Positions 25,219-35,488 of a stretch of DNA of 64,000 nt are shown here, piece by piece. Within the stretch, counting starts at the first letter, position 1. Each line of letters opens with the position of its first letter. A model generated the notes under the pieces. The model made no database searches and had not been told where the DNA came from. It was given only the letters and a program-made list of their open reading frames with translations. Source of the DNA: Novosphingobium sp. Leaf2. Lineage in GTDB: Bacteria; Pseudomonadota; Alphaproteobacteria; Sphingomonadales; Sphingomonadaceae. The stretch covers positions 124,001-188,000 of the forward strand of contig NZ_LMJY01000017.1 of the NCBI RefSeq assembly GCF_001421325.1. Direction: 5' to 3'. The position numbers and the translations under genes were made by a program.

Positions 25219-25728
25219 TCAGCGCTGGGGCATCAGCTCACGCGAAAGACCACCGGCCAGCGCGTCGATCGCGCCTTGCAGGATCACCGCTGCTGCCGCC
25301 GAATCGATCCGCGTCGCGCGCTTGGCGCGGCTCATGTCCTGATCAATCAACCCGCGCTCGGCTCCGGCGGTGGACCAGCGCTCGTCCCACAGCAGGATCG
25401 GCAGGCCCAGCACCCCAAGGTTGCGGGCATAGGCCCGGCTGGATTGCGCGCGCGGCCCTTGCGATCCATCCATGTTGAGCGGCAGGCCGATGACGATGCC
25501 CTTGATCGCACGTTCGCGGATCAGGCCTTCCATCAGCACCTTGTCGGCCCCAAACTTACTGCGCTTTATAGTGTGGCCCGGCGACGCGAACCGCCAGCCC
25601 GCATCGCAAAACGCGGTGCCGATGGTCTGCGTGCCAAGGTCCAGCCCCAGCAGCGGTCCCGCGTCTGGCAAGGCTGCGCGGAAATCGAGCGCGCTGGTGG
25701 TTATTACGATTTGGTCTTCGCCTGCCAC
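25219..25728 (-). CDS. ruvX: Putative pre-16S rRNA nuclease / Holliday junction resolvase-like
   Basis: A 169-residue YqgF/RuvX protein with RNase H-like fold: [12 protein letters not shown] (catalytic Asp), [30 protein letters not shown] (second acidic pair) and [11 protein letters not shown] (final acidic). It matures the 5' end of 16S rRNA in bacteria. A GTG start at 25728 is used, overlapping the end of the DUF3089 gene by 25 bases; no ATG is available nearby. Convergent with the siroheme gene with only six bases between stops. Confidence 0.9.
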   Translation of the reverse strand: MAGEDQIVITTSALDFRAALPDAGPLLGLDLGTQTIGTAFCDAGWRFASPGHTIKRSKFGADKVLMEGLIRERAIKGIVIGLPLNMDGSQGPRAQSSRAYARNLGVLGLPILLWDERWSTAGAERGLIDQDMSRAKRATRIDSAAAAVILQGAIDALAGGLSRELMPQR

Positions 25729-26828
25729 GCTGCGGCCCGCCTCTCGAAATCGGCCCTCAGGTTGGCCCAGAACAGCGCGATGTCATACAGGTGGTAATTG
25801 TTTCCGGGAAGCACGTAAGGGCCAAGGTCAAGCTTGGGCGGCGGGCCGATGTGCAAAAACCCGTCGCTGCCGCACGCCGCCGGGACGATGCCGGGGGCGA
25901 TGGTGCCGGTGCGGGCCGCAAAGTCGGGTACCAGCGTGCCTAGGTTGGCGCTGGCATCTGCGTTGCCGCCCTGCCGGCCGGTGAGCGGGTTGGTGCACAA
26001 AAACGGGCTTGCGGCCACGGACCGGCCATCCAGCCCGGTGCGGCGCGCGTAGGCCTTTTCCAGCATCTGCGTGTCAGCTGGGTCCGCCACCGTCAGCCAG
26101 CTTGCCACGCAGCCGGCCTGATCGGGACGTGTGCAGGCGGGCAGGCCCATCTTCGGTAGATCATGCGCCAGCGATACCGGCCAGCCGATTACCCATGCGC
26201 CTACGACCTGGTCCGCCAGCGGGGTTCCCGCCACACGGTCCCGCAGCAGGCGGCGCAGCAGGAACGCGCCCTGGCTGTGACCGGCAAGCGCGATCGGCTG
26301 GCCAGGGCGCAGATGACGCGTGAATATGTCGAACGCTGCCAGCACATCGCCATAGGCCAGATCGATCGCTTCGGTGGCTTCCGGCTTGCCGGTGAGGAAC
26401 GCGCCGACAGCCGCCTGGCGATAGCGCGGCGCCCAGATCGCCTCGGCATCGTTGAAAGGGCTCGCCATCGCCTGCACGAACAGGTCCGCGCGGTCGCGGC
26501 TGATGGCGTCCTGCAGCGAGGCGTTCCAGGCGTCCCTGGCGATGTAGCTGGTGGGGTGCACGAAGAACACGGCAACCGGCAGCTTGCGCGCCGCCGGTTT
26601 GACGCCGGGCGGCAACCACGCCGCTGGATCGTTTTTCAAGCCGGGCCGCGAGACCCACATGGCGGTGTTTTCCCATGCCTGAGGTGGCAGCGCGTTTTGC
26701 CGCGCGAACGAGACATTCGGCACGAAGGCCATCTCGGTCAGGTCTTCGGACCAGATGCGCAGCGCCAGCAGCAGTGCCAGCAGCAGGATCGTGACGCCGG
26801 CGATCAGGTACAGGAACTTGCGCGCCAC
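25704..26828 (-). CDS. DUF3089 alpha/beta-hydrolase-like protein
   Basis: A 374-residue protein with an N-terminal TM anchor ([22 protein letters not shown]) and an alpha/beta-hydrolase-like domain: [16 protein letters not shown], then the nucleophile elbow [13 protein letters not shown]. Members (DUF3089) are lipase/esterase-like, but the substrate is unknown. GTG start at 26828, four bases upstream of the AI-2E gene stop, in the same operon as lepB and acpS. Confidence 0.82.
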   Translation of the reverse strand: MARKFLYLIAGVTILLLALLLALRIWSEDLTEMAFVPNVSFARQNALPPQAWENTAMWVSRPGLKNDPAAWLPPGVKPAARKLPVAVFFVHPTSYIARDAWNASLQDAISRDRADLFVQAMASPFNDAEAIWAPRYRQAAVGAFLTGKPEATEAIDLAYGDVLAAFDIFTRHLRPGQPIALAGHSQGAFLLRRLLRDRVAGTPLADQVVGAWVIGWPVSLAHDLPKMGLPACTRPDQAGCVASWLTVADPADTQMLEKAYARRTGLDGRSVAASPFLCTNPLTGRQGGNADASANLGTLVPDFAARTGTIAPGIVPAACGSDGFLHIGPPPKLDLGPYVLPGNNYHLYDIALFWANLRADFERRAAAWQAKTKS

Positions 26829-26832
26829 GCGG

Positions 26833-27939
26833 TTAGCTAATCTTGATGTCGGTTATCTGCTCAACCGGCTCGCCATTGTTGTAGGCCGCTTCGCGTTCCA
26901 GCCAGATCTTGATCATGGCGACCAGCGGATCGGCCAGCGCCAGCCCGAGGATACCGAAGAGGACCCCCATGATCAGCTGCGCGGCCAGCACCAGCGCGGG
27001 GGGCAGGTCCACCGTCTTGCGCGCAATGAACGGCGCGATCAGGTAACCGTCGATCAGGTGGATGATGGCGTAGACGCCGATCGTGTACAGCCCCATCTGG
27101 CTGCTCACCGAAAAGCCGACCAGCACCATGATCGCGCCCGAAATCGGCGCACCGATATTCGGCAGGAACGCGAGCAGACCGGTGATCAGCCCCAGCAAGG
27201 CGGCCATCGGCACGCCGTAGAACTGCAGCATCGCCCAGGTGAACACGCCTTCCACCGTCATGCCGATCACCCGGCCGAACAACAGCCGGCGCAGGGCCTG
27301 GCCCATGACCTGCGAGGTCGCCTCGAAACGGTCGCGCCGCGCCAGCGGCAGCATCCAGCCCACGCCGCGGCGATACAACAGCGGCTCCATCGCCATGTAG
27401 ATGCCCAGCACCAGGATCAGGAACAGCGTGGTCAACGCGCCGAACAGGCCGCCCAGTGCGGCGGTGACCTGGCCGATGCCACCCATCGCATCCTTGGCGA
27501 TCGAGCGCACGTCGCCAACTTTCACGTCCATGCCGTGCTGCTGCAACCAGCCGAGCGCGCGGTGGAACTGGCTTTCGATCGTGGCGGGAAGTTCGGCAGC
27601 CTGCTGGGTGATCTGGCTACCGGCGAACTTACCCAGCCAAAATACGAACAGCAACGCGGACAGCAGCACCAGCGCCACGCGCCAGCTGCGCCCGATCGGC
27701 AATACCCGCCCGATCAGCCGGGCTCCGCCGTCGATCAACGCCGCCAGCACGATGCCGCCGAAGATCACCAGCAGCGATTGCGAGAGAAACACGACCAGCG
27801 CGAGCAGCGCCGCCATGCCGATCCAAACGAACGCCTTGCGCGCTTCGTATCGTACCAGCGGATCGCTGATATCGGTCGGCCCTGCGCCCAGGTGTGCGGT
27901 GTCGTCGGCCTTGTGGCTATCGCCGTGGGTGGATGACAT
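26833..27939 (-). CDS. AI-2E family transporter (PerM-like)
   Basis: A 368-residue membrane protein with about eight helices: VWIGMAALLALVVFLSQS, LPIGRSWRVALVLLSALLFVFW, a cytosolic/periplasmic amphipathic loop (QQAAELPATIESQF), then VTMP..LLGLITGLLAFLPNIGAPISG (the PNIG/P motif typical of the family) and LVLAAQLIMGVLFGILGLALADP. Family members export small molecules or act as Na+/H+ antiporters. The ATG at 27939 overlaps the lepB stop as TGATG, which settles the start. Confidence 0.88.
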   Translation of the reverse strand: MSSTHGDSHKADDTAHLGAGPTDISDPLVRYEARKAFVWIGMAALLALVVFLSQSLLVIFGGIVLAALIDGGARLIGRVLPIGRSWRVALVLLSALLFVFWLGKFAGSQITQQAAELPATIESQFHRALGWLQQHGMDVKVGDVRSIAKDAMGGIGQVTAALGGLFGALTTLFLILVLGIYMAMEPLLYRRGVGWMLPLARRDRFEATSQVMGQALRRLLFGRVIGMTVEGVFTWAMLQFYGVPMAALLGLITGLLAFLPNIGAPISGAIMVLVGFSVSSQMGLYTIGVYAIIHLIDGYLIAPFIARKTVDLPPALVLAAQLIMGVLFGILGLALADPLVAMIKIWLEREAAYNNGEPVEQITDIKIS

Positions 27940-28877
27940 CAGCGTGTCGCCTTTGCAGGAGCAGGATCCATGCGCGGGCGCAGGCTGGTGAAGGCCCGGC
28001 CGGGGCGCAAGGCGTGCCACCAGCTCAGCGGGTTCCAGCCTTGAGAGCCGTCCAGTGAGAAAGTGATGAATTCAGCCCGTCCGCCGATGTCGGACAGCGG
28101 CACCGGCCCGCCAAGCCCGCCTTCCGCTTCGCCGCGATAATTCACCGTGAATGGCGCGCGACTGTCCGCAGAACGGTCGCGATCATCGCCCATGAGGAAG
28201 ACATGACCTGCAGGCACGGTAATCTCCGAAAAGTGATCGAGCGGCTGATCGATATAATCGATTACCTGATAACTCGCACCATTGGGCAGGGTTTCACGGT
28301 AGGTCGGCAGCTCGTAAACTTCCCGTCCGCTGGCAAGCCGCACGCGAAACTGCTCGAATCCGTCGTAGCAGTGCCCCGGTTCCTGCCCTTCACAGGTCAG
28401 CGCATCGTCTGCGGGTATCTGCACCGGTGGCTCGACGGTGCGCGGGATGAAGCGTCCGTTCAGCCGGATACGCCCGTCGATCACCGCGATCCGGTCACCG
28501 GGCCGGGCGACGACCCGCTTGATGAGGTCCGCCTTGCGGTTGCCGGGCACCACGATCACCACATCGCCATACTGCGGTGTGCTGCCCAGGATCCGGGTGT
28601 TGGAGCGTGGCAGCAGGTGAAAGCTCAGCGACGACCAGTTCCAGCCGTACGGGTACTTGGACACCACCAGCCGGTCCCCCACCAGCAGTCCGGGCATCAT
28701 CGAAATCGAAGGGATGTAGAACGGCTTGGCTACCAGCGAGTGGAACGCCAGCACGCCCATCAGCATCACCAGCAGCCCGCGCACTTCGTGCAGCCAGTTG
28801 GTGGGGCGCGGCGCGCGGGCGGCGTGGCGATCCGTTGAAGGCGCAGGCGCAGGCGGCGCCGCAGTCTGCTCGGTCAT
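27939..28877 (-). CDS. lepB: Signal peptidase I
   Basis: A 312-residue membrane peptidase that removes secretory signal peptides. Features: TM helix near residues 33-52, the catalytic Ser in [13 protein letters not shown], Lys in [11 protein letters not shown] (box D), [14 protein letters not shown], and box [12 protein letters not shown] (GDNRDxSxDSR family). The ATG at 28877 overlaps the acpS stop (ATGA), so the longer open frame upstream is not used. Clustered with acpS, pdxJ and pyrE. Confidence 0.93.
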   Translation of the reverse strand: MTEQTAAPPAPAPSTDRHAARAPRPTNWLHEVRGLLVMLMGVLAFHSLVAKPFYIPSISMMPGLLVGDRLVVSKYPYGWNWSSLSFHLLPRSNTRILGSTPQYGDVVIVVPGNRKADLIKRVVARPGDRIAVIDGRIRLNGRFIPRTVEPPVQIPADDALTCEGQEPGHCYDGFEQFRVRLASGREVYELPTYRETLPNGASYQVIDYIDQPLDHFSEITVPAGHVFLMGDDRDRSADSRAPFTVNYRGEAEGGLGGPVPLSDIGGRAEFITFSLDGSQGWNPLSWWHALRPGRAFTSLRPRMDPAPAKATR

Positions 28878-29299
28878 GCAATCTCGGGTCGGGAATGGGG
28901 AAGCGGGCGCGCTTCGATGATGACGAAGGCCTGCGCCCATGGGTGGTCGTCGGTGAGCGTCAGGTGAACCACGGCCTCGTGGCCGGCGGGGATCATCGCG
29001 TCAAGCCGGGCTTTGGCGCCGCCGGTGAGTGCGAGGGTCGGCGCGCCCGATGGGGCGTTGACGACGCCGATGTCCTTCATGAACACGCCGGCCTTGAAAC
29101 CGGTCCCCACCGCCTTGGAGAAGGCCTCCTTGGCGGCGAAGCGCTTGGCCAGCGTGCCGGCGATGGTGTGCGGGCGGCGCGCCGCCTTGGCGCGCTCCAA
29201 ATCGGTGAAAACGCGCGCCAGGAAACGCTCGCCGAACCGGTCGAGCGAACTGGCGATACGCTCGATATTGCACAGGTCAGAGCCCAGTCCGATGATCAC
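28874..29299 (-). CDS. acpS: Holo-[acyl-carrier-protein] synthase
   Basis: A 141-residue phosphopantetheinyl transferase that loads the CoA arm onto ACP. Family marks are [14 protein letters not shown] and the [16 protein letters not shown] block (catalytic Glu/Lys), then a beta-rich tail. A GTG start at 29299 forms a GTGA overlap with the pdxJ stop. The C terminus is a little longer than usual ([13 protein letters not shown]). Essential for lipid and fatty-acid synthesis. Confidence 0.94.
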   Translation of the reverse strand: MIIGLGSDLCNIERIASSLDRFGERFLARVFTDLERAKAARRPHTIAGTLAKRFAAKEAFSKAVGTGFKAGVFMKDIGVVNAPSGAPTLALTGGAKARLDAMIPAGHEAVVHLTLTDDHPWAQAFVIIEARPLPHSRPEIA

Positions 29300-30036
29300 C
29301 GCACTTCGTCCATCAGCGCGCGCATGCGTTGCACGCTGGCTTCCAGCCCGGTGAAGATCGCCTCGCCGATCAGGTAGTGGCCGATGTTAAGCTCGGCCAG
29401 CTGCGGGATGGCGGCGATCGGCTGCACGTTCTCATACGTCAGGCCATGGCCGGCATGCGGCTCGATGCCGTTCTTGGCCGCCAGCGCCGCCATATCGACG
29501 ATCCGGCGCAACTCGTGTGCCACGGCCTCGCCTTGCGCATGGGCATATTCGCCGGTGTGAAATTCCACCACGGGTGCGCCCAGCTTCATCGCCGCCTCGA
29601 TCTGGCGCGGGTCCGGGGCCACGAACAGGCTGACGCGGATACCGGCATCGCGCAGGCGCGACACGATGGGTGCGAGTCGGTTGTGCTGCCCGGCGGCATC
29701 CAGCCCGCCTTCCGTCGTGCGCTCCTCCCGCCGTTCCGGCACGATGCAGGCGGCGTGGGGGCGATGGCGCAGGGCGATCTCCAGCATCTCGTCGGTCGCG
29801 GCCATTTCCAGGTTGATCGGCAGGCCGGTGGAGTCGGCAACGCGTTGCAGATCCTCGTCCCGGATGTGGCGGCGATCCTCGCGCAAGTGCACGGTTATGC
29901 CATCGCCGCCGGCCTGCGCCACGATCTGCGCCGCGCGCGCCGGATCGGGGTGCGCCCCGCCGCGCGCGTTGCGAATCGTCGCCACGTGATCGATGTTGAC
30001 GCCAAGGCGCAGGCGGGCAGGGTTCAGCACGTTCAT
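29296..30036 (-). CDS. pdxJ: Pyridoxine 5'-phosphate synthase
   Basis: A 246-residue TIM-barrel enzyme that forms pyridoxine phosphate (vitamin B6) from deoxyxylulose phosphate and aminoacetone phosphate. Visible are [63 protein letters not shown] and [10 protein letters not shown], all characteristic. It ends overlapping the acpS GTG. ATG at 30036 is used. Confidence 0.96.
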   Translation of the reverse strand: MNVLNPARLRLGVNIDHVATIRNARGGAHPDPARAAQIVAQAGGDGITVHLREDRRHIRDEDLQRVADSTGLPINLEMAATDEMLEIALRHRPHAACIVPERREERTTEGGLDAAGQHNRLAPIVSRLRDAGIRVSLFVAPDPRQIEAAMKLGAPVVEFHTGEYAHAQGEAVAHELRRIVDMAALAAKNGIEPHAGHGLTYENVQPIAAIPQLAELNIGHYLIGEAIFTGLEASVQRMRALMDEVR

Positions 30037-30096
30037 CCATTCACCGGGGTTGGAGTGGGCTCGTGAGGGTACGGATCGATCGGGAGTGGCGGGCCG

Positions 30097-30681
30097 TCAG
30101 GCCTGCGCGCGGCTGCCCGGCTTGATGGCGGGCGTCGCGGCCAGGTCGGCCGGAACAGCGTCGGGCGCAAATGTCGGAAAGTTCAGCGCCACCAGTGGGA
30201 AGAACGGGACCCCCAGGTCCACCGCGCCGGCGGTGCGGTCCACCAGCGCAGCGGCGGCGATCACCGTGGCACCGGCCTCTTCGATCGCCTTGATCGCCTC
30301 CCGGCTTGACAGGCCGGTGGTCACCACGTCCTCCACCATCAGTACTTTGTCGGACGGGTCCAGCGTGAAGCCACGCCGCAGTTCGAACGTGCCGGTCGGG
30401 CGTTCCACGAACATCGCGTCCACCTGCAACGCGCGGCCCATTTCCTGGCCGATGATGACCCCACCCATCGCCGGAGAGACGACCTTGGTGATCTGCTTGC
30501 GAATATCGTGCGGCAGCTTTGCGGCCAGCGACACTGCCAGGCGCGCTGCCCGGTCCGGGTTCATCAGCACGCGCGCGCACTGCAGATAGTGGGCGCTGTG
30601 CCGCCCTGAGGAGAGCAGGAAGTGCCCTTCCAGCAGGGCCTTGCTGGCACGGAACTCGGCGAGGACCTCTTCTTCAAGCAT
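30097..30681 (-). CDS. pyrE: Orotate phosphoribosyltransferase
   Basis: A 194-residue enzyme of pyrimidine synthesis converting orotate plus PRPP to OMP. Family marks: LLSSGRHSAHYLQCARVL, VVSPAMGGVIIGQEMGRAL, RPTGTFELRRGF and the PRPP loop VLMVEDVVTTGLSSREA. The ATG at 30681 gives the usual length; a longer frame upstream (to 30954) looks non-coding. It is the first gene of the leftward pyrE-pdxJ-acpS-lepB operon, with a shared promoter region toward the oxidase operon. Confidence 0.93.
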   Translation of the reverse strand: MLEEEVLAEFRASKALLEGHFLLSSGRHSAHYLQCARVLMNPDRAARLAVSLAAKLPHDIRKQITKVVSPAMGGVIIGQEMGRALQVDAMFVERPTGTFELRRGFTLDPSDKVLMVEDVVTTGLSSREAIKAIEEAGATVIAAAALVDRTAGAVDLGVPFFPLVALNFPTFAPDAVPADLAATPAIKPGSRAQA

Positions 30682-30892
30682 TTGCGTGGCATACCTTACA
30701 TGCGTTTTGCCGGTCGTCTCGCCCCTAGCGAAGCGCCTTTGCGTCAAAATTTCCCTAGAGGCGCTTGAGACGTGCGGCAAGCACGCGTATAGCCCGGCCC
30801 AAAGGGGGCGAAAACGCCGCCAAACAGGGGTGCGCGGGCGGCGGTTTTGTTGATCGTCGGCGCGTTCGAAGGAAGTGGAAGCGCAAGAAACC
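30682..30892. promoter_or_regulatory. Divergent pyrE/ctaC control region
   Basis: These 211 bases lie between the divergent operons. They contain an interrupted inverted repeat with GTCTC/GAGAC ends and AAGCGCC/GGCGCTT arms (30731-30766), an operator-like structure, and a GC-rich hairpin near 30811-30848 (see separate entry). No promoter pair is convincing by eye. Confidence 0.45.
30811..30848 (+). terminator. Leader hairpin before ctaC (terminator-like)
   Basis: AAAACGCCGCC and GGCGGCGGTTTT pair with one bulge across a 15-base loop, and four T follow the stem. The hairpin lies 45 bases before ctaC, so it could act as an attenuator or terminate leftover transcription from a promoter further upstream. 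It is short of a classical poly-T run, so activity is uncertain. Confidence 0.35.
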
Positions 30893-31930
30893 ATGACAGC
30901 GGGCAAGATTTCTTCCGGCGCGGGGCACGCGGCCAAGGTTCTGGGATCGGCCATGACGGGCGCGTTCGTCGCGCTCGTGGTCGGGGCGACACCGGCGTTC
31001 GCGCAGGCGACCGCCGCAGCGGCACCGGCGGCGGGCAGCTACACCCCCATGAAGCCGACGCCGGGTATCGGCATGCCCGTGGATGGCGGTATCGGCCTGC
31101 AGAAGCAGTTCTCCCCCACCGGCGAATACGGCGCGTGGCTGCATCATGGCCTGCTGTGGATCATCGGCCTGATCTGCCTGTTCGTGCTGGCGCTGCTGGT
31201 GATCATCGCGGTGCGCTTCAATCGCCGGGCCAATCCGGTGGCATCCAAGACCAGCCACAACACCGCGCTTGAAGTGGCCTGGACGCTGCTGCCGGTGCTG
31301 GTGCTGATCGCCATCGCGGTCCCCTCGATTGACCTCATCGCCAAGCAGTACAAGCCTGCGCCTGAAAGCGCGCTGACGATCAAGATCACCGGCAACCAGT
31401 GGTTCTGGACGTATGGCTACCCGGACAACGGCGACTTCGAGGTGATCTCGAACATGCTGAACATCCCCGGGCAGCCCACCATCAACAACGGCATCCGCGA
31501 AGTGGGCACGCGCCCGTGGGACGGTCCTTCGCACCTTGAGGTGGACAACCGCATGGTGGTGCCGGCGGGGGAACCGATCCGCCTGCAGATCACGGCGGCT
31601 GACGTCATCCACTCGTTCGCGGTGCCTTCGCTCTGGTTCAAGTTGGACGCCGTGCCCGGGCGCATCAACGAGCGCGTCCTGTTCGTCGAAAAGCCGGGCG
31701 TCTATTACGGCCAGTGTTCCGAACTGTGCGGCGCCAAGCACGGCTACATGCCGATCGCCGTGGAAGCGCTGCCGCGCGATAAATACAACGCCTGGGTCCT
31801 CACCCATGCGGGCGGCCTGATCGATGGCAAGAAGAAGCCGGTAGCCGCCACCGCCGCTGCGGCTCCTGCCGCTCCCGCCACCGATGCCTCTGCGGCGCCG
31901 GCTGGCGAAGCGTCCGCCGAAGCCGAATAA
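30893..31930 (+). CDS. ctaC: Cytochrome c oxidase subunit II
   Basis: A 345-residue subunit II of the aa3-type terminal oxidase, carrying CuA. It has a signal peptide, two TM helices ([45 protein letters not shown]), QWFWTYGYP, and the CuA ligands in [14 protein letters not shown] and [15 protein letters not shown]. It accepts electrons from cytochrome c. The C terminus is a low-complexity Ala/Pro tail. ATG at 30893 is chosen over the GTG at 30875; GGAAG precedes it by 10 bases. It starts the oxidase operon. Confidence 0.94.
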   Translation: MTAGKISSGAGHAAKVLGSAMTGAFVALVVGATPAFAQATAAAAPAAGSYTPMKPTPGIGMPVDGGIGLQKQFSPTGEYGAWLHHGLLWIIGLICLFVLALLVIIAVRFNRRANPVASKTSHNTALEVAWTLLPVLVLIAIAVPSIDLIAKQYKPAPESALTIKITGNQWFWTYGYPDNGDFEVISNMLNIPGQPTINNGIREVGTRPWDGPSHLEVDNRMVVPAGEPIRLQITAADVIHSFAVPSLWFKLDAVPGRINERVLFVEKPGVYYGQCSELCGAKHGYMPIAVEALPRDKYNAWVLTHAGGLIDGKKKPVAATAAAAPAAPATDASAAPAGEASAEAE

Positions 31931-31959
31931 TAGCGATACAAGAGGACAGGGTCCCGAAC

Positions 31960-33651
31960 ATGGCAACCACCGCTGACCACTTCCAGGCGCACACGGAAGA
32001 CCACGGCCATCATGGCCACGATCACGAACACAAGCCCGCGTTCTTCGCGCGCTGGTTCATGTCCACCAACCACAAGGACATCGGCACGATGTACCTTATC
32101 TTCGCGATTTTCGCGGGGGTGGTGGGCGGTGCCATTTCGGGCATCATGCGTGCCGAGCTGGCGCAGCCGGGCATCCAGTATCTGGGCTTCTTCGCCAAGA
32201 TGGTGGGCGATAACCCGACCGACTTCAACGCCACCTTGCACATGTGGAACGTGCTGATCACGGCGCATGGCCTGATCATGGTGTTCTTCATGGTCATGCC
32301 TGCCATCATCGGCGGTTTCGGCAACTGGTTCGTCCCGATCATGATCGGTGCGCCGGACATGGCCTTCCCGCGCATGAACAACATCTCGTTCTGGCTCACC
32401 GTGGCAGGCTTCTGCTCGCTGATGTGCTCGCCTTTCGTGCCCGGCGGCACCGGCATGGGCGCAGGCACCGGCTGGACGGTCTATGCGCCGCTGTCGACCA
32501 GCGGCTCGGTTGGTCCGGCGGTGGACTTCGGCATTTTCGCGCTGCACCTTGCCGGTGCCGGCTCGATCATGGGCGCGATCAACTTCATTACCACCATCTT
32601 CAACATGCGCGCACCGGGGATGACCATCCACAAGATGCCGCTGTTCGTGTGGTCGGTGCTGGTCACCGCGTTCCTGCTGCTGCTGGCGCTGCCGGTCCTG
32701 GCCGCCGCCATCACCATGCTGCTGACCGACCGTAACTTCGGCACCACTTTCTTCGATGCATCGGGCGGCGGTGATCCGGTGCTGTACCAGCACTTGTTCT
32801 GGTTCTTCGGCCACCCCGAAGTCTACATCATGATCCTGCCCGGCTTCGGCATCATCTCGCAGATCGTCTCCACCTTCTCGAAGAAGCCGGTGTTCGGTTA
32901 TCTGGGCATGGCCTACGCGATGGTCGCGATCGGCGTGGTGGGCTTCATCGTGTGGGCGCACCACATGTATGCCACCGGCCTTTCGGTGAATACCAAGATG
33001 TACTTCACCGCCGCCACGATGGTGATCGCGGTGCCTACCGGCGTGAAGATCTTCTCGTGGATCGCCACGATGTGGGGCGGCTCGATCGAGTTCAAGAGCC
33101 CGATGGTCTGGGCGATCGGCTTCATCTTCCTGTTCACCGTGGGCGGCGTCACCGGCGTGGTGCTGGCGAACGGCGGCGTGGACGACGTGCTGCACGATAC
33201 CTATTACGTCGTGGCGCACTTCCACTACGTGCTATCGCTGGGCGCAGTGACCGCGCTGTTCGCCGGGTTCTACTATTGGTTCCCCAAGATGAGCGGGCGG
33301 ATGCACTCCGAATTTCTCGCCCACGTCCACTTCTGGATCTTCTTCGTCGGCGTGAACATGATTTTCTTCCCGATGCACTTCCTCGGGTTGCAGGGCATGC
33401 CGCGCCGCTATCCGGACTATGCGGAAGCGTTCACCTACTGGAACCACTTCGCCACTGTGGGCTACATGGTGATGTCGGCCAGCATGGTGGTGTGGTTCGT
33501 CAACATCATCTACGCGTTCACCGCCGGCAAGAAAGCTCCGGCCAACTATTGGGGCGAAGGCGCGACGACGCTGGAATGGACGCTGTCCAGCCCGCCGCCG
33601 TACCACCAGTTCGAAACCCTTCCCGTCATCGACGAGACGGTTCACCACTGA
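31960..33651 (+). CDS. ctaD: Cytochrome c oxidase subunit I
   Basis: A 563-residue catalytic subunit with 12 TM helices. Heme a and a3-CuB ligands appear as [23 protein letters not shown] (His-Tyr cross-link region), [29 protein letters not shown] and [12 protein letters not shown]. The N terminus is His-rich ([15 protein letters not shown]), a feature seen in alphaproteobacterial CtaD. It reduces O2 to water while pumping protons. Follows ctaC by 29 bases. Confidence 0.97.
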   Translation: MATTADHFQAHTEDHGHHGHDHEHKPAFFARWFMSTNHKDIGTMYLIFAIFAGVVGGAISGIMRAELAQPGIQYLGFFAKMVGDNPTDFNATLHMWNVLITAHGLIMVFFMVMPAIIGGFGNWFVPIMIGAPDMAFPRMNNISFWLTVAGFCSLMCSPFVPGGTGMGAGTGWTVYAPLSTSGSVGPAVDFGIFALHLAGAGSIMGAINFITTIFNMRAPGMTIHKMPLFVWSVLVTAFLLLLALPVLAAAITMLLTDRNFGTTFFDASGGGDPVLYQHLFWFFGHPEVYIMILPGFGIISQIVSTFSKKPVFGYLGMAYAMVAIGVVGFIVWAHHMYATGLSVNTKMYFTAATMVIAVPTGVKIFSWIATMWGGSIEFKSPMVWAIGFIFLFTVGGVTGVVLANGGVDDVLHDTYYVVAHFHYVLSLGAVTALFAGFYYWFPKMSGRMHSEFLAHVHFWIFFVGVNMIFFPMHFLGLQGMPRRYPDYAEAFTYWNHFATVGYMVMSASMVVWFVNIIYAFTAGKKAPANYWGEGATTLEWTLSSPPPYHQFETLPVIDETVHH

Positions 33652-33652
33652 T

Positions 33653-33688
33653 CGCGCCGCCGCCCGTATCCCTGATGCGGGCGGCGCG
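33653..33688 (+). other. GC-rich hairpin between ctaD and ctaB
   Basis: GCCGCCCG and CGGGCGGC, extended by weaker pairing of flanking GC-rich bases, form a stem across an 11-base loop, right after the ctaD stop. No T run follows, so it is more likely an mRNA-stability or processing element that raises subunit I over ctaB than a full terminator. Confidence 0.4.
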
Positions 33689-33749
33689 TGGATGAAACGG
33701 GCCGCGAGCCCTCGCCTGACGGCTATGTGAGGTGTATGGGCAACCGGCC

Positions 33750-34676
33750 ATGAATGTTTCCAGTCCCGATACCATCGCCGCTACCCAGCCCGCTGACTGG
33801 CGCGATCTTTTCGCGCTGACCAAGCCGCGGGTGATGAGCCTGGTGATCTTCACCGGCTTGTGCGGACTGCTGGCAGCGCCCGCGCATATTCACCCTACGC
33901 TGGGCTTCACCGCCATCCTGTGCATCGCCATGGGTGCGGGCGGGGCCGCCGCTCTCAACCAGTGGTGGGAAGCGGACATCGATGCCGGCATGAAGCGCAC
34001 CGCGCAGCGCCCGCTGCCGCAAGGCCGACTAGATCGCACCACCGCGCGTGATTTTGCCGGCATTCTATGCGCGGCCTCGATCTTCCTGATGGGCTTTGCG
34101 ATCAGCTGGCTGGCCGCCGCGATCCTGGCCGTGTCGATCGTCTATTATGCCGTCGTCTATACCATCTGGCTCAAGCCGCGCACGCCGCAGAACATCGTGA
34201 TCGGCGGCGGCGCGGGCGCGTTCCCGCCGCTGATCGGCTGGATTGCAGCAACCGGGCATATCTCGGCGATGCCGGTGGTGTTGTTCGCTATCATCTTCAT
34301 CTGGACGCCCCCGCACTTCTGGGCGCTGGCGCTCTTCGTGAAGACCGAATACGCCAAGGTCGGTATCCCGATGATGCCGGTAGTGAAGGGCGAACGCTCC
34401 ACCCGCCGGCAGATCCTGGCCTACGCGGTGCTGCTCCTGCCGTTGAGCGCGTTGCCCTGGTGGCTGCCGGGGGATGAGCATACCGGGCCGATCTATGGCA
34501 TTTCGGCGCTGGTCCTCTCCAGCGTCTTTCTTGCGCTTTCCGCCCGCGTGGGCCTGCGCGAACGTAGCGGGCCGGACGATATGATGAAGCCGGAAAAGCA
34601 GCTTTTCGCGTACTCCGTACTATATCTGTTTGCCTTGTTTGGCGCGCTGGTGGTCGACCGCTTCGTGCCGCTTTGA
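33750..34676 (+). CDS. ctaB: Protoheme IX farnesyltransferase (heme O synthase)
   Basis: A 308-residue UbiA-family prenyltransferase with about nine TM helices, attaching farnesyl to heme b for the oxidase. Motifs visible are [23 protein letters not shown] (NxxxDxxxD type), [32 protein letters not shown] and [14 protein letters not shown]. The first ATG in frame is at 33750; a GTG at 33732 would add six residues. Downstream overlaps closely with the small 41-residue gene. Confidence 0.94.
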   Translation: MNVSSPDTIAATQPADWRDLFALTKPRVMSLVIFTGLCGLLAAPAHIHPTLGFTAILCIAMGAGGAAALNQWWEADIDAGMKRTAQRPLPQGRLDRTTARDFAGILCAASIFLMGFAISWLAAAILAVSIVYYAVVYTIWLKPRTPQNIVIGGGAGAFPPLIGWIAATGHISAMPVVLFAIIFIWTPPHFWALALFVKTEYAKVGIPMMPVVKGERSTRRQILAYAVLLLPLSALPWWLPGDEHTGPIYGISALVLSSVFLALSARVGLRERSGPDDMMKPEKQLFAYSVLYLFALFGALVVDRFVPL

Positions 34677-34692
34677 CCGGAAGTTTGCCGCA

Positions 34693-34818
34693 ATGACCAA
34701 TACGCCCAAGCCCCGCACGATCGAACAGATCCGCCGCAGCCGCAACCGCGTGCTGGGGCTGGGATTGGGCGCGTTCGTGATTCTGGTGTTCTTCATATCC
34801 ATCGCCAAGATGGGTTGA
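34693..34818 (+). CDS. 41-residue membrane protein of oxidase cluster
   Basis: A small protein with a Lys/Arg-rich start (TPKPRTIEQIRRSRNRV) and one TM helix (LGLGLGAFVILVFFISIAKM). Its location exactly between ctaB and ctaG, 16 bases after ctaB and 6 before ctaG, is typical of an oxidase-assembly small protein of alphaproteobacteria. No biochemical role known; it probably assists assembly of subunit I or CtaG. Confidence 0.72.
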   Translation: MTNTPKPRTIEQIRRSRNRVLGLGLGAFVILVFFISIAKMG

Positions 34819-34824
34819 ACGGAC

Positions 34825-35403
34825 ATGGCGCGTTCCAACCGCAAGACGGCGATGACCGCAGCGGCCGTGGCGCTGACCATGCTGGGGCTGGGTTTCGCCT
34901 CGGTGCCGCTGTACCGCATCTTCTGCGAGGCGACCGGCTATGACGGGACGACCCGCCGGGTGGACGAGGCGCAGGCTGCCACCGTGCAGGACAGCGGGCG
35001 CACCATCTCCATCCGGTTCGACGCCAATGTCGAACGCGGCATGCCCTGGCAGTTCAAGCCGCTGCAGCGCACCGATACCGTATCTATCGGCGTGCGCGAC
35101 ATGGCGCTGTTCTGGGCCAAGAACACCTCGGACAAGACGGTGACCGGGACTGCCAGCTTCAACGTCGAGCCGGAACAGGCGGCGCGCTACTTCAACAAGA
35201 TCCAGTGCTTCTGCTTCACCCAGCAGACCTTGAAGCCCGGTGAGGAGGCGCGCATGCCGGTGATTTATTACATCGATCCGGCGATCCTCACGGACCCGGA
35301 CAACAAGGATGTGCAGCAGATCACCTTGAGCTACACATTTCATGTAAACGCGATCAGCGCCGCTGATGCAAAGGCACTGGACCCGCAACAATCAGGCGGT
35401 TAA
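34825..35403 (+). CDS. ctaG: Cytochrome c oxidase assembly protein (Cox11)
   Basis: A 192-residue copper chaperone that delivers CuB to subunit I. N-terminal TM helix (AAAVALTMLGLGFASVPLYRIFCEATGY), then a periplasmic immunoglobulin-like domain containing FNKIQCFCFTQQTL (the CFCF copper-binding motif), RMPVIYYIDP and SYTFH. Full length for the family. Confidence 0.95.
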   Translation: MARSNRKTAMTAAAVALTMLGLGFASVPLYRIFCEATGYDGTTRRVDEAQAATVQDSGRTISIRFDANVERGMPWQFKPLQRTDTVSIGVRDMALFWAKNTSDKTVTGTASFNVEPEQAARYFNKIQCFCFTQQTLKPGEEARMPVIYYIDPAILTDPDNKDVQQITLSYTFHVNAISAADAKALDPQQSGG

Positions 35404-35488
35404 GGCCTTGGCGGGAGCCGTCTGCCTGAGAACAGCCCTGGGGCAGCGGGCGGCACGACAAGATCGGATGAACGGGGACGAAGGCAGC

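Noticed and set aside
26755..27936. 393-residue plus-strand frame rich in His/Gln/Arg
   Set aside because: Antisense of the AI-2E transporter gene; low-complexity composition results from the hydrophobic gene on the other strand.
31744..33225. 493-residue minus-strand frame rich in His/Glu/Asp
   Set aside because: Antisense shadow of ctaD and ctaC; the His-rich look arises from complementing membrane-protein codons.
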